A stretch of DNA of 64,000 nt from Symbiodinium microadriaticum (lineage: Eukaryota; Sar; Dinophyceae; Suessiales; Symbiodiniaceae): assembly GCA_001939145.1 (NCBI GenBank), contig LSRX01000587.1, positions 203,095 through 267,094 of the forward strand. Direction: 5' to 3'. Both the position numbers and the translations under genes were made by a program. Position 1 is the first letter of the stretch. Every line of letters begins with the position of its first letter. Shown in pieces: positions 53,823-64,000 of the stretch. The notes under the pieces are model-generated. The model did no database searches and was not told the origin of the DNA. It saw only the letters and a program-made list of their open reading frames with translations.

Positions 53823-56124
53823 GAGCCCACGAAGGTTTGATCAGAGCCCACGAAGGTTTGATCAGAGCCCACGAAGGTTTGATCAGAGCCCACGAAGGTT
53901 TGATCAGAGCCCACGAAGGTTTGATCAGAGCCCACGAAGGTTTGATCAGAGCCCACGAAGGTTTGATCAGAGCCCACGAAGGTTTGATCAGAGCCCACGA
54001 AGGTTTGATCAGAGCCCACGAAGGTTTGATCAGAGCCCACGAAGGTTTGATCAGAGCCCACGAAGGTTTGATCAGAGCCCACGAAGGTTTGATCAGAGCC
54101 CACGAAGGTTTGATCAGAGCCCACGAAGGTTTGATCAGAGCCCACGAAGGTTTGATCAGAGCCCACGAAGGTTTGATCAGAGCCCACGAAGGTTTGATCA
54201 GAGCCCACGAAGGTTTGATCAGAGCCCACGAAGGTTTGATCAGAGCCCACGAAGGTTTGATCAGAGCCCACGAAGGTTTGATCAGAGCCCACGAAGGTTT
54301 GATCAGAGCCCACGAAGGTTTGATCAGAGCCCACGAAGGTTTGATCAGAGCCCACGAAGGTTTGATCAGAGCCCACGAAGGTTTGATCAGAGCCCACGAA
54401 GGTTTGATCAGAGCCCACGAAGGTTTGATCAGAGCCCACGAAGGTTTGATCAGAGCCCACGAAGGTTTGATCAGAGCCCACGAAGGTTTGATCAGAGCCC
54501 ACGAAGGTTTGATCAGAGCCCACGAAGGTTTGATCAGAGCCCACGAAGGTTTGATCAGAGCCCACGAAGGTTTGATCAGAGCCCACGAAGGTTTGATCAG
54601 AGCCCACGAAGGTTTGATCAGAGCCCACGAAGGTTTGATCAGAGCCCACGAAGGTTTGATCAGAGCCCACGAAGGTTTGATCAGAGCCCACGAAGGTTTG
54701 ATCAGAGCCCACGAAGGTTTGATCAGAGCCCACGAAGGTTTGATCAGAGCCCACGAAGGTTTGATCAGAGCCCACGAAGGTTTGATCAGAGCCCACGAAG
54801 GTTTGATCAGAGCCCACGAAGGTTTGATCAGAGCCCACGAAGGTTTGATCAGAGCCCACGAAGGTTTGATCAGAGCCCACGAAGGTTTGATCAGAGCCCA
54901 CGAAGGTTTGATCAGAGCCCACGAAGGTTTGATCAGAGCCCACGAAGGTTTGATCAGAGCCCACGAAGGTTTGATCAGAGCCCACGAAGGTTTGATCAGA
55001 GCCCACGAAGGTTTGATCAGAGCCCACGAAGGTTTGATCAGAGCCCACGAAGGTTTGATCAGAGCCCACGAAGGTTTGATCAGAGCCCACGAAGGTTTGA
55101 TCAGAGCCCACGAAGGTTTGATCAGAGCCCACGAAGGTTTGATCAGAGCCCACGAAGGTTTGATCAGAGCCCACGAAGGTTTGATCAGAGCCCACGAAGG
55201 TTTGATCAGAGCCCACGAAGGTTTGATCAGAGCCCACGAAGGTTTGATCAGAGCCCACGAAGGTTTGATCAGAGCCCACGAAGGTTTGATCAGAGCCCAC
55301 GAAGGTTTGATCAGAGCCCACGAAGGTTTGATCAGAGCCCACGAAGGTTTGATCAGAGCCCACGAAGGTTTGATCAGAGCCCACGAAGGTTTGATCAGAG
55401 CCCACGAAGGTTTGATCAGAGCCCACGAAGGTTTGATCAGAGCCCACGAAGGTTTGATCAGAGCCCACGAAGGTTTGATCAGAGCCCACGAAGGTTTGAT
55501 CAGAGCCCACGAAGGTTTGATCAGAGCCCACGAAGGTTTGATCAGAGCCCACGAAGGTTTGATCAGAGCCCACGAAGGTTTGATCAGAGCCCACGAAGGT
55601 TTGATCAGAGCCCACGAAGGTTTGATCAGAGCCCACGAAGGTTTGATCAGAGCCCACGAAGGTTTGATCAGAGCCCACGAAGGTTTGATCAGAGCCCACG
55701 AAGGTTTGATCAGAGCCCACGAAGGTTTGATCAGAGCCCACGAAGGTTTGATCAGAGCCCACGAAGGTTTGATCAGAGCCCACGAAGGTTTGATCAGAGC
55801 CCACGAAGGTTTGATCAGAGCCCACGAAGGTTTGATCAGAGCCCACGAAGGTTTGATCAGAGCCCACGAAGGTTTGATCAGAGCCCACGAAGGTTTGATC
55901 AGAGCCCACGAAGGTTTGATCAGAGCCCACGAAGGTTTGATCAGAGCCCACGAAGGTTTGATCAGAGCCCACGAAGGTTTGATCAGAGCCCACGAAGGTT
56001 TGATCAGAGCCCACGAAGGTTTGATCAGAGCCCACGAAGGTTTGATCAGAGCCCACGAAGGTTTGATCAGAGCCCACGAAGGTTTGATCAGAGCCCACGA
56101 AGGTTTGATCAGAGCCCACGAAGG
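53823..56124. repeat. 21-bp minisatellite, 109 full copies plus a partial
   Basis: The unit GAGCCCACGAAGGTTTGATCA repeats from 53823 without visible variation, ending with 13 bp of a 110th copy at 56124. As 21 is a multiple of 3, several frames stay open (SPRRFDQ and IRAHEGL on plus, VGSDQTF on minus), producing ~770-codon ORFs. No start context, non-repeat domain or codon variation supports translation. The left edge is a single N, so the length is probably an assembly estimate. Confidence 0.98.
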
Positions 56125-56149
56125 GGTATAAGGTTTATGTATATATGGT

Positions 56150-56310
56150 AGAGAGGTTTAGGGTGTAGGGTGTAGGGTGTAGGGTTTAGGGTTCAGGGTT
56201 TAGGGTTTAGGGTTTAGGGTGTAGGGTTCAGGGTTTAGGGGTTTAGGGTTTAGGGGTTTAGGGTTCAGGGTTTAGGGTTCAGGGTTTAGGGTTTAGGGTT
56301 TAGGGTTAGG
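56150..56310. repeat. TTTAGGG/TGTAGGG telomere-like block
   Basis: Highly regular G-strand units (GGGTGTAGGG, GGGTTTAGGG, GGGTTCAGGG). Confidence 0.95.
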
Positions 56311-56319
56311 GCTTTTAAT

Positions 56320-56425
56320 AGAGGGGCTTTGAGAATTACCTATACTATTTTGGGGTTCCTTTTTATACTTGTATAGTATAATGTACACCAAAACCCCATT
56401 CGAATTATTAAGGTCCTATAGCAGG
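56320..56425. mobile_element. MITE-like element, family C, copy
   Basis: AATTACCTATACTATTTTGGGGTTCC, a TATA-rich centre (TTGTATAGTATAATG) and CCAAAACCCCATTCGAATTATTAAGGTCC, the same order as copies near 13.3, 13.9 and 20 kb. Confidence 0.6.
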
Positions 56426-56790
56426 GATTTTGGGGATTTTGGGTTTAGGGCTTTTTTAGGGCTTTAATGGTTTTTTGGGATGTTAAAATTTTAGGGGAGC
56501 TTTAGGGCTAAAGCTTTCGGGATTTATGGTTTTATGGCTTTCGGGATTTAGGGTCTTAGGGCTTAGTTTTAGGGCTTTTAGGGTTTGGGGTTTTTGGGGT
56601 TTTAAGGATTTAAGGCTTCAGGATTTTAGGGCTTTCTTCGTGTCTTTACGGGCTTTCAGAATTTTTAGGATCTTTAGTGTGTAGGGTCGACGGGATTTAG
56701 GGTTTTAGGGCTTTAGATCTTCAGGGCTGTAGGGCTTTTGGGGCTTTTAGGGCTTGGGTTAGGGTTGAGGGTCTAGGGTGTAGGGGCGAG
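56426..56790. repeat. Degenerate TTTTAGGG-type block
   Basis: GGGCTTTTAGGG/GGGATTTAGGG words, decayed. Confidence 0.75.
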
Positions 56791-56796
56791 GGTCAC

Positions 56797-57320
56797 AGTT
56801 CGCAAGGGTCAGCCCGAATGCTGCCAGGACCCTCGAGAACTCCGCGGGCACCGTGCGATTTGTGGGCCAGACGGAGTTCGCAGAGGGGGATTGGAAGCCT
56901 GGATCGGTGTTTGAAGTGGGGACAAGCTTGCAGAATGTTATAGGTGCGCAACGCGCTGTTTTGGGGAATCTTGGTGATTGTACACGTTGGCCTTTATCTT
57001 TATCTAAGGAAACTAGTGACCAACAAGCCCTACTTCATGCAGTATTCGGTTTGAGGGTCCCTCTTGGAGTTCCATCAGCTGTCAGGGTTCTTGAAACGGT
57101 TCTAGACGGATCAGAGAGCCTTCATTCAAAATCCAGAGATGGCAAAGAATCAGCATTTGTTGTGTTACCGATTTTCACTATTGAACGCAGTCCACATATC
57201 ACATACCTGTTCCTCTTTTGCGGCAAAGAGGGGAACAGCAGGATTGGCACTCCCAAACACAAGGCGTACCGAGTTTTTTTGGGCTGCTGCAGCTGTCTTG
57301 TACCTTGTAGTCTGGACTAA
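56797..57320 (+). pseudogene. CAP-Gly-like fragment
   Basis: From about 56797 the frame reads SVNAARTLENS-like sequence and then AGTVRFVGQTEFAEGDW (56844-56896). That matches the first third of a CAP-Gly domain (G-T-V-R-F-V-G-x-T-x-F-A-x-G-x-W). It departs right after the Trp, where V-G-V-E-L-D-E-P would follow, and the remaining open frame to TAA at 57318-57320 has no CAP-Gly character. This could be one exon with a donor just after the Trp codon, or a broken copy. It is not identical to the CAP-Gly segment at 46985, so it is a paralogue or a more diverged copy. Confidence 0.45.
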
Positions 57321-58033
57321 CGTACTGTAGGATCCTCAATCAAGGAAAAATACCCAATCATTATCCGTTCATTCCGTATGGATAGCCTTTAGTCTCTCGG
57401 GGCAGGTTACGGGGCGCCTCGATATTTGGGTCTTGAGGTTGGAGGTTTAGAACTACCCACCTCCAACGGTTGGGTTTAGGGCCAGGGTCTTAAACCCTAA
57501 ACCCGGTTCCGCGGTTCAGGGTTTCGGGTTTAGGGTTAGGGCTTGCGTAAACCCGGTTCCGGGAAGAAGAGCCCTGGTAGCTGGGCCGGTCTAGGCAGTT
57601 TACTACATTCCCCAATATTACCCTTTTGCCCTTTTTCTTCTTGGGTTCCCTTATCAAAACCAAAATAGTAGGAAGAAGTGTACCCTTCTTGTTAAGGAAC
57701 CTAGTTTAAGGCTCCTCAGGTATATTACAGAATCTAAACTAGCGAATGCTGGTGGTTCTTGTGCATTTGAACCAAGCCATATTGAAATCCCTTACCCTGA
57801 GTATAGATTGGCCTTCCAGTACCCCCATAGTAACTTTTTGAAGGCCAAATGTATAGGCAAGAATAACCCTTGTGGAACCCTATACAGGGTACATGGACCC
57901 TTACCCGGACGAGCAACGGCGAAATTGCCGTGGCGCGGAAACCTAACTAATCAATCACGGAGGCTGAAGTGGTCACAGCGTTTGGAGTGTAGGGCTTTTA
58001 GGCATCTTAGGGTTCGCATCCGACATATGACCA
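57321..58033. other. Intergenic
   Basis: TTTAGGG words at 57468-57545, including a two-copy AAACCCGGTTCCG phrase. A possible hairpin lies at 57605-57720. No gene recognised. Confidence 0.4.
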
Positions 58034-58340
58034 CTACACTTGTGTGTGTGTGTGTAGAGCATTGGCGACATTGACGTCTTCCCCCCGCATGTACGTGCCT
58101 GCGACTGATGGATGTTCGACGCGTTGCGAGGCGAAACTGCCTGATCCAAATGCCGACGTTCACATACGACCGTGTGAAGAGCGAAGCCATCACGGTCACG
58201 TTGACAAGAATATGCAAGGTCAACAAAGGCATATATGCCAATTACAGTTGCAAAGACGCGAGAATACACAATGCAAGCGTGTGCAATACAAGTATGATTG
58301 TGAACATACACTTGGCGATAGGTAGACGAGATAGTTAGCT
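58034..58340. other. Unassigned open region after a short (GT)n
   Basis: A 76-codon plus frame (58108-58338) contains DVRRVARRNCLIQMPTFTYD and later SEAITVTLTRICKVNKGIYA. It reads like protein in places but is contested by frames on both strands. No family recognised. Confidence 0.25.
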
Positions 58341-58369
58341 AGTTACAGTAGTTGGTTGGACAGTGAGTT

Positions 58370-58605
58370 AGATCGATTGATAGAAAGACAGATGGATCGA
58401 TAGATGGATACATCGCTAGATATAGATAGATAGACAGATAGATGGATAGATGGTAGATAAATATAGATAGATAGATCGATAGGAGGATTGAACGATCGAT
58501 CGACAGATGGCTACCTCAGATCGGATCGATCGATAGGGCGATGCTAGATCGGCAGGTAGATGGGTAGATCGATAAACTGACAGATCGACCGATAGATACA
58601 TCATG
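58370..58605. repeat. GATA/GATC degenerate tetranucleotide repeat
   Basis: GATAGATAGATGGATAGAT grades into GATCGATCGATAG, with frequent GATC sites. Confidence 0.9.
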
Positions 58606-58636
58606 TGCACACATGAAAATAGATAACAATATAGGT

Positions 58637-58660
58637 GTTATATATATATATATGTATACA

Positions 58661-58694
<34 letters not shown>

Positions 58695-59006
58695 CATATA
58701 TACATATATACATATATACATATATACATACATACATACATACATGCATACATACATACATACATACATATATACATATATACATATATACATATATACA
58801 TATATACATACATACATGTCTACATATATACATATATACATACATACATATATACATATATACATATATTCATAAATTCATATATACATATATACATATA
58901 CTCTTATATACATATACATATATATATATGTATATATATATATATGTATATGTATGTGTATATATATATATACATATGTACATATATATATATATATATA
59001 TATATG
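58637..59006. repeat. CATA/TATA compound microsatellite
   Basis: (TA)n, (CATA)n and (CATATATA)n alternate in a repeated pattern: long CATA blocks separated by TATACATATA blocks. Confidence 0.95.
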
Positions 59007-59138
59007 AACTCGATTTTGGCGGAAGGCCGCTCTTGAAGGCGGTTTTTGGACATGATACGTCCGTCAGTCTTCCATTGCACGGCAGCATCTGCATCCTCGC
59101 ATGCACTAGAAGGACGATGATCTCACTGGTATGCATCG
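59007..59138. other. Short unique spacer
   Basis: No feature recognised. Confidence 0.4.
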
Positions 59139-59790
59139 AAGGCCTCGGGACCCTCCGGTCTTGAGGCGAGTACGTTACTTTGAAAAGGTTTTCTGTACCC
59201 TCCGGCCCGAGAGCGACGACGATTTACGTCCGACAACGGCGTTTCACGATGCTTTTCGGGACTGGATTGGCCATAGAATAGGACGAAGACGCGAAGATGA
59301 TCGACCTAGCCGTGACGACCTGGCCTTGACGACTTGTGATTGCGACTTTCGGGACCGTCCAGCCGAGCGACGAGCACGAATGACGTGGCGAAAACTTCTT
59401 TTGAGGCGATTGTCGCACCGTCCGGCATGAAGGCGCAGCCGAATGAGGAGGCGAGGAGGAATGGTGTATTTAGCGATGACTCTTTAGGGACGATTGTCGG
59501 GACTGTTCGGCCGGACTCGAAGACCTAATCACTCTATTCCGGAATTGTTTTTGACGCCGATGGAGGCCTTGTGATACATGGAGGAGGAAAGCGTCCGCAA
59601 ACGCAAGCGGATGCTGATGGAGTGCAAGGATGTTCTGATTGGATTTCGCCAGGTGTATGGTCTTCGCCACGCCCGAGCAGACGGCACTCGTCTCAACAAA
59701 AATCGTCGTCGCTTGCTCAGTTCGGTTTCGCTTCTCGGCAGGAGCGTCCCGACAACCGTTTTGAGTGCGACTGTCGGCAGCTGCACGCGT
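59139..59790. repeat. Degenerate GC-rich repeat with core TCGGGACCGTCCGGCC
   Basis: Cores at about 59145, 59195, 59255, 59349, 59413, 59497 and, inverted, 59743. They are followed by GAGxCGACGACGA-type words. Spacing is irregular (50-95 bp) and identity low. CGA-rich frames are open on both strands but look repeat-derived. Confidence 0.5.
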
Positions 59791-60190
59791 GTCAAGCCTG
59801 CCAAAGCTTTTGTGTTGTGTGGTTTGTTGTTTTGACTGCAAACGGGTTTTTTGGTAACCATCGGCAATTTTAAGGCCTTATTACAGTTTTTATTTCCGCA
59901 GAACAATCCCCACTGGCCACGTGTAGTCTTCTTTCAGTCATTCAATGGCCACGTCCCCAACAATGATGCATTGATGTATCGAAACCATGAGTGCGACAAC
60001 ATCGCCTGCTGTACTTCTGCATGCCTGGAAGGCTTTCGCCAAGGGACGGAGTGTAACATTCGTTTCTGGCTGTGGGCGGGGGCATGCAGTTTACTACCAG
60101 AACGAGGGGCACGATGCCATTAATTTGCTATCACCGCAAGTACCTCAATGATGTGACTATTCATACTGTCATACTGTTGCATGTTCAAGT
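59791..60190 (+). other. Unassigned sequence with a plus-strand open frame
   Basis: The frame 59851-60123 contains PHWPRVVFFQSFNGHVPNND and a Cys-containing stretch (ECDNIACCTSACLEGF). I cannot match it to a family; possibly a gene relic. Confidence 0.2.
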
Positions 60191-60941
60191 TTGTCTAGTG
60201 CGACGACGACACGATGACGACCACGACTACTGCTGAAAACAAGCTGTTTGTTCACTGCGACGATTACGACTACGGCAATGAATACTTCCACGACGGCGAG
60301 GAAGACAACTACAGCCACCACCATGACGACGACTTACTATTACTACCACTGCCAGCAATTCCAACACGACGACAGCGACAACGACGCCTATTCCTGGCGC
60401 GATTCCTCTTACTTCTTTTACTACTACTCCTATTCTTATGACCCCCACCACCACCACCACCGCCACCACCACCACAACTCCTACTCCTGCTCCTGCCCCC
60501 GTTCTTCCTAGAAGTATTGCTTCTGCTACTACTACGGCTACTGCTACTACTACCAACACCACCACCACTACCACCACCACCACCACCCCCACCACAATTA
60601 ACATATTTCTACCTGGCCGACCACGACAGCCAACGACCACGATTGCTGTTATTAGCCATTGCTCCAACAGTTCGAGTACTTCCATGAGTTCTACCGTTTC
60701 TAGTTTTACTTCTAGCACGAATAGTATTGCCCAAACTAGTCGTATTAGTAATACTAACAGTACCAATGTTACTAACACTTTTGTCCTGCTAAACGACTAA
60801 ATTTAACTAGTGTTACGCGTACGATTGTTGCTAGTACGACGACGACGACCGTTATTATTATTATTATTATCATTACAAGTATTAATTTTGTTAGTGTCAT
60901 GATTTCTATTATTAGTACTACTACTACTAGTACTAGTGCTG

Positions 60942-60978
<37 letters not shown>

Positions 60979-60994
60979 TACTACTACTACTACC

Positions 60995-61039
<45 letters not shown>

Positions 61040-61110
61040 ACTACTACTACTACTACTACTACTACTAGTGCTACTATTACTTTTGTTGTTATTCCCATTT
61101 ACAATAGCTA
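60191..61110. repeat. Degenerate trinucleotide tract I (ACT/CAC/GAC, then CTA/CTG)
   Basis: Begins with CGACGACGACACGATG-type words, becomes CACCACCAC, and ends with (CTA)n and (CTG)n blocks at 60915-61070. G is scarce on the plus strand through much of it. Homopolymeric Thr/Leu/Val/Ser frames in every reading frame are artefacts. Confidence 0.9.
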
Positions 61111-62030
61111 ACAACAACAACAACAACAGCAACAATTACTATTATTATTCTTATTATTTGTATACACTTTTTGTCAATTTTTTTCATTCTTATCATTAGT
61201 ATCATGCTTGTCATTATTATCATTTTATCGTCATTATCATTCTTATCATTCTTGTCAGTCTTGTCATTCTTAGCATTTTATCGTCATTATCATTCTTATC
61301 ATTCTTACCATTATTATCCTTATTACCCTTATTATCCGAATTATCCTTATTATCCGTATTATCCTTGGTATCCTTTTTACTCTTATTATCCTTATTGCCC
61401 TTATTACCCTGATTATAATATTTTCAATCTTTTCATTACCATTTGTTTCATCATTATCATCATTATCAGCATCATCATTATCATCGTTATCATCAGTATT
61501 ATCATTGTTGTCATTGTTATCATTGTTTTCGTTATTTTCATTATTTTCATTATTTTCATTTTTTTCATTGTTTCCATTATTTCCATTATCCCCATTATCT
61601 CCATTATCTCCATTATTTCGATTATTTCCATTAGTATTATTTTCATTATTTTCATCATTATCATTTCATTGCTATCAGTGTTATCATTGTCATCATTGTT
61701 ATCAGTGTTATCGTTATTATCATTTATTTCTTTGTTCTTATTATTCTCTTTATTAGCATGTTTATCCGTATGTTCAGTATGTTTAGTATTGTCAGTAATG
61801 TCAGTATTATTGGTATCAATAGCACCATTGGTAGTATTAGCAAAAAAAATTAGCAAATCGATATGAATAGTATTATTGGCATTGCTAGTATTGTTATAAT
61901 AGTATTCGTATCATTAGTATTATTCGTATAATTTGTATTATTCGTATTATCAGTATTGTTCGTATTACTCGTATTATTCCAATTATTCGTAGTATACGTA
62001 GTATTAGTATTATTCGTGGACCCGCCATTT
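61111..62030. repeat. Degenerate trinucleotide tract II (ATT/ATC type)
   Basis: About 900 bp of TCATTATTATCATT, TTATCCTTATTA, TTTTCATTATTTTC and TTATTCGTATTA words, pyrimidine- and T-skewed on the plus strand. The 231-codon Ile/Ser/Tyr frame here is repeat-derived. Confidence 0.9.
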
Positions 62031-62413
62031 AAATTGAGAGTCCTTTTGCCGTTGCAACTGCTACATGCCACTACGTTCCCAGTGCCACTAGGGCTACTGC
62101 CGCCGCCGCCACTTTTTCATGTAACTTTCCATTACCATTACTACGACAAAATCCTATAATGTTTCTACTGCTCTGACCACCACCACTACTTCTTCTATTA
62201 TTTCTACCATTATTCCTACTACTACTACTATTATTAATTATGACTACTAATGCTACTACGACGACGACTACTACTGCTGCGACTACGACGACGACGACTA
62301 TTACTACTATTACCACTACCACTACCACTACCGGTACCACTACTACTACTACTACTACTACTCCTACTACTCCTACTACTCCTACTACTACTACTACTAT
62401 TACTACTAATTAC

Positions 62414-62449
<36 letters not shown>

Positions 62450-62471
62450 CACCACCACCACCACCACCACG

Positions 62472-62514
<43 letters not shown>

Positions 62515-62850
62515 TTACTACTACTACTGCTACTACTACTACTCCTGCTGCTGCTGCTGCTGTTGCTGCTACTACTACGACGACGACGACTACTAGTACG
62601 ACTACCACCACCGCCACCACGACGACGACGACTACTACACCTACTGCTCAAATGATAGTGTTTGCACGTGTTCCATCACCTCATCACTGTTACCTGTGCT
62701 AGCACCACCACTACCACCACAGCAACCACTATTAATGCTAATGCTATTGCTGCTGTTGCTACGACGACGACGACGACGACCACAATTCCTACTATTACCA
62801 CCACTATTACTACTACCACCACCACCACCCCTATTACCCTTTTTTTATTA
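62031..62850. repeat. Degenerate trinucleotide tract III (ACT/ACC/ACG/CTG)
   Basis: Clean (CTA)n, (CCA)n, (CTG)n and (CGA)n blocks at 62225-62640 and 62700-62835, separated by short non-repeat spacers. Confidence 0.95.
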
Positions 62851-62969
62851 TGACTATTATTTACGATGATGGCGACGACAGCGAGGACGGCAAGTACCAG
62901 CACGACTATGGGCGCCATTACTGCGACCCACTGCTGCGGACATGTTTATGAGCAAAAGTAGGATTTAAA

Positions 62970-64000
62970 TTACAACAACAATGCTGGCGGAGTGGACGAC
63001 CACGACGCCGTTCAAGCGCGACTTCTGGCCGCTCTCCCTGGGGCGCTATGCGGTTTGGGCTTGCAGTTTGCCCAGTCGACCGCTCCGGCAGCGTATAGTT
63101 GGCCTCCTGAGCGGACGCTTTGACCACCTTACACGCACGCTTACCCCGGAGCGCAGCCAGTTACGTCCAGTTTCTCGAAGCCGAGCCTGGGGAAGCCACG
63201 CACTGCCTTGCGGAAGCGGCGAATGCTCGTCGTCCTTTCCTAGACCGGGGTTGGGGCAACTGCCCCACGTGGCGCGCAATCCTCGAAGGCGCCCGCCCCG
63301 TCCTCCCAGCGAACCCCGCGCCGGAGACTGGCCGCACGGTTGGCAATACTATGCTTCGCGGACCCTCACCGAACACTCTCGCGAATGTGTGGGCATGCCG
63401 TCCTTGCCGCCCAGTTCCCGTGCGCTGCTTCGCTCTCAGGCGGGGCCGCATGCCCGGACATGGCTCACAGCTATACTCTGCGAAAGCACCACCACCCTCC
63501 CGCCGCTTTGAGGCCGCTTGCGCTTGGCACTGCCGCTCCGTGCGAGTCGCTGTGGCTCCGACCCGGGGTGTGGTTAAATGGTCGACGCCCTAGGCGACCA
63601 TGCTTTAGCATGCCCCAGAACGGGTTTGCTGGCCAGACGTGCCAAGATTGTCGACTGGGCCTGGGTACACGTCGCCCGCGAAGCCGTGGGTGCCGAATGT
63701 CGTGCTGCAACAATGGCGCGCTCGCTCGCGCAACCACCCGAGACGTCCCCTCGGACGACCGCAGGCGCCTCGATCTCGTGGTCTATGATGCAACTGCCCA
63801 CGGAGGCGCCCTCTGCTGCGATGCGACCCTGGTGTCCCCCCTTACACGCACGTGTCACCCGCAGCCCGGCACCGTCGAGGTTGATGGGGCGATGTAGAAG
63901 GTCGCCGAGCGCCGCGAAACGTCGACATACCTTGACGGAATGAGGGGCCGCAGCGGTTAGTGCGCAACCTCGTCCGCTACGGGCTCTCCGCGCGCACCCC
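62970..64000 (+). pseudogene. LINE retrotransposon ORF, C-terminal part, multiply frameshifted, runs off the edge
   Basis: The coding sequence shifts frame at least five times yet stays recognisable. In order: AVQARLLAALPGALCGLGLQ and STAPAAYSW (62984-63105); AASYVQFLEAEPGEATHCLA and GWGNCPTWRAILEGARP (63110-63290); PSEPRAGDWPHGWQYYASR and SSRALLRSQAGPHARTWLT (63290-63500); GDHALACPRTGLLARRAK and VDWAWVHVAREAVGAE (63580-63690); DDRRRLDLVVYDATAHGGA, LCCDATLVSPLTR and EVDGAM, then an in-frame TAG at 63895 and KVAERRETSTYLD (63745-63950). These blocks are standard for the region downstream of the RT domain in dinoflagellate LINEs. The 5' part (endonuclease, RT core) is absent, as in 5'-truncated LINE insertions; the sequence begins within ~15 bp of the trinucleotide tract. 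Not capable of producing a working protein. Confidence 0.85.

Noticed and set aside
53785-56151. ~770-codon open frames on both strands over the 21-bp repeat
   Set aside because: The frames arise because the repeat length is a multiple of three and the unit lacks stops in those frames. There is no unique N- or C-terminal domain and no codon variation between units.
61171-61866. 231-codon Ile/Ser-rich frame resembling a membrane protein
   Set aside because: It is the translation of degenerate ATT/ATC/TTC triplets; other frames are equally open and no domain is present.

Overview
The window reads as nuclear DNA of a dinoflagellate, most likely of the Symbiodinium/Suessiales type. Four things point there. 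(1) A two-exon multi-pass membrane gene at 47909-49679 carries the RLWCIFE / LLVLWD signature of a family I know from Symbiodiniaceae proteomes. (2) Decayed LINE reverse-transcriptase fragments at 31893-32060 and about 62970-64000 carry peptide blocks typical of dinoflagellate LINEs. (3) Degenerate TTTAGGG/CCCTAAA (plant- and dinoflagellate-type telomere motif) is scattered through almost all intergenic DNA. (4) The one intron I can place reads best with a GC-AG boundary. No prokaryotic gene organisation is present, and most open frames are artefacts of low-complexity sequence.

Layout. 1-15.5 kb: gene-poor DNA of dinucleotide and tetranucleotide repeats, blocks of degenerate telomere-like sequence in both orientations, and several families of short hairpin (MITE-like) elements; two weak exon-like frames at 2780-2980 (minus) and 3377-3760 (plus); an assembly gap at 9446-10142; and a 63-bp telomere-derived tandem array at 14979-15556. 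15.6-18.1 kb: a decayed, unrecognised coding region between two copies of a dispersed repeat and interrupted by a ~410-bp imperfect palindrome built from trinucleotide repeats. 18.1-46.9 kb: more telomere-like blocks and hairpins, gaps at 23675-24277 and 37214-38037, exon-like segments near 26.2 and 27.8 kb, and the RT remnant near 31.9 kb.

46.9-57.3 kb is the only clearly genic part: a CAP-Gly exon-like segment (46985-47180), the membrane gene (47909-49679), a ~110-copy perfect 21-bp minisatellite (53823-56124) and a second CAP-Gly-like fragment (56797-57320). 57.3-64 kb: GATA/GATC and CATA microsatellites, a degenerate GC-rich repeat, 2.6 kb of strand-skewed degenerate trinucleotide DNA, and a frameshifted LINE pseudogene running off the right edge.

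Every coding signal I trust lies on the plus strand, which fits the unidirectional gene clusters of dinoflagellates. The most interesting items are the membrane gene, whose middle resembles a TIR/HET-type domain including a glutamate at the TIR catalytic position, and the TA-bounded hairpin elements that sit within telomere-like repeats.
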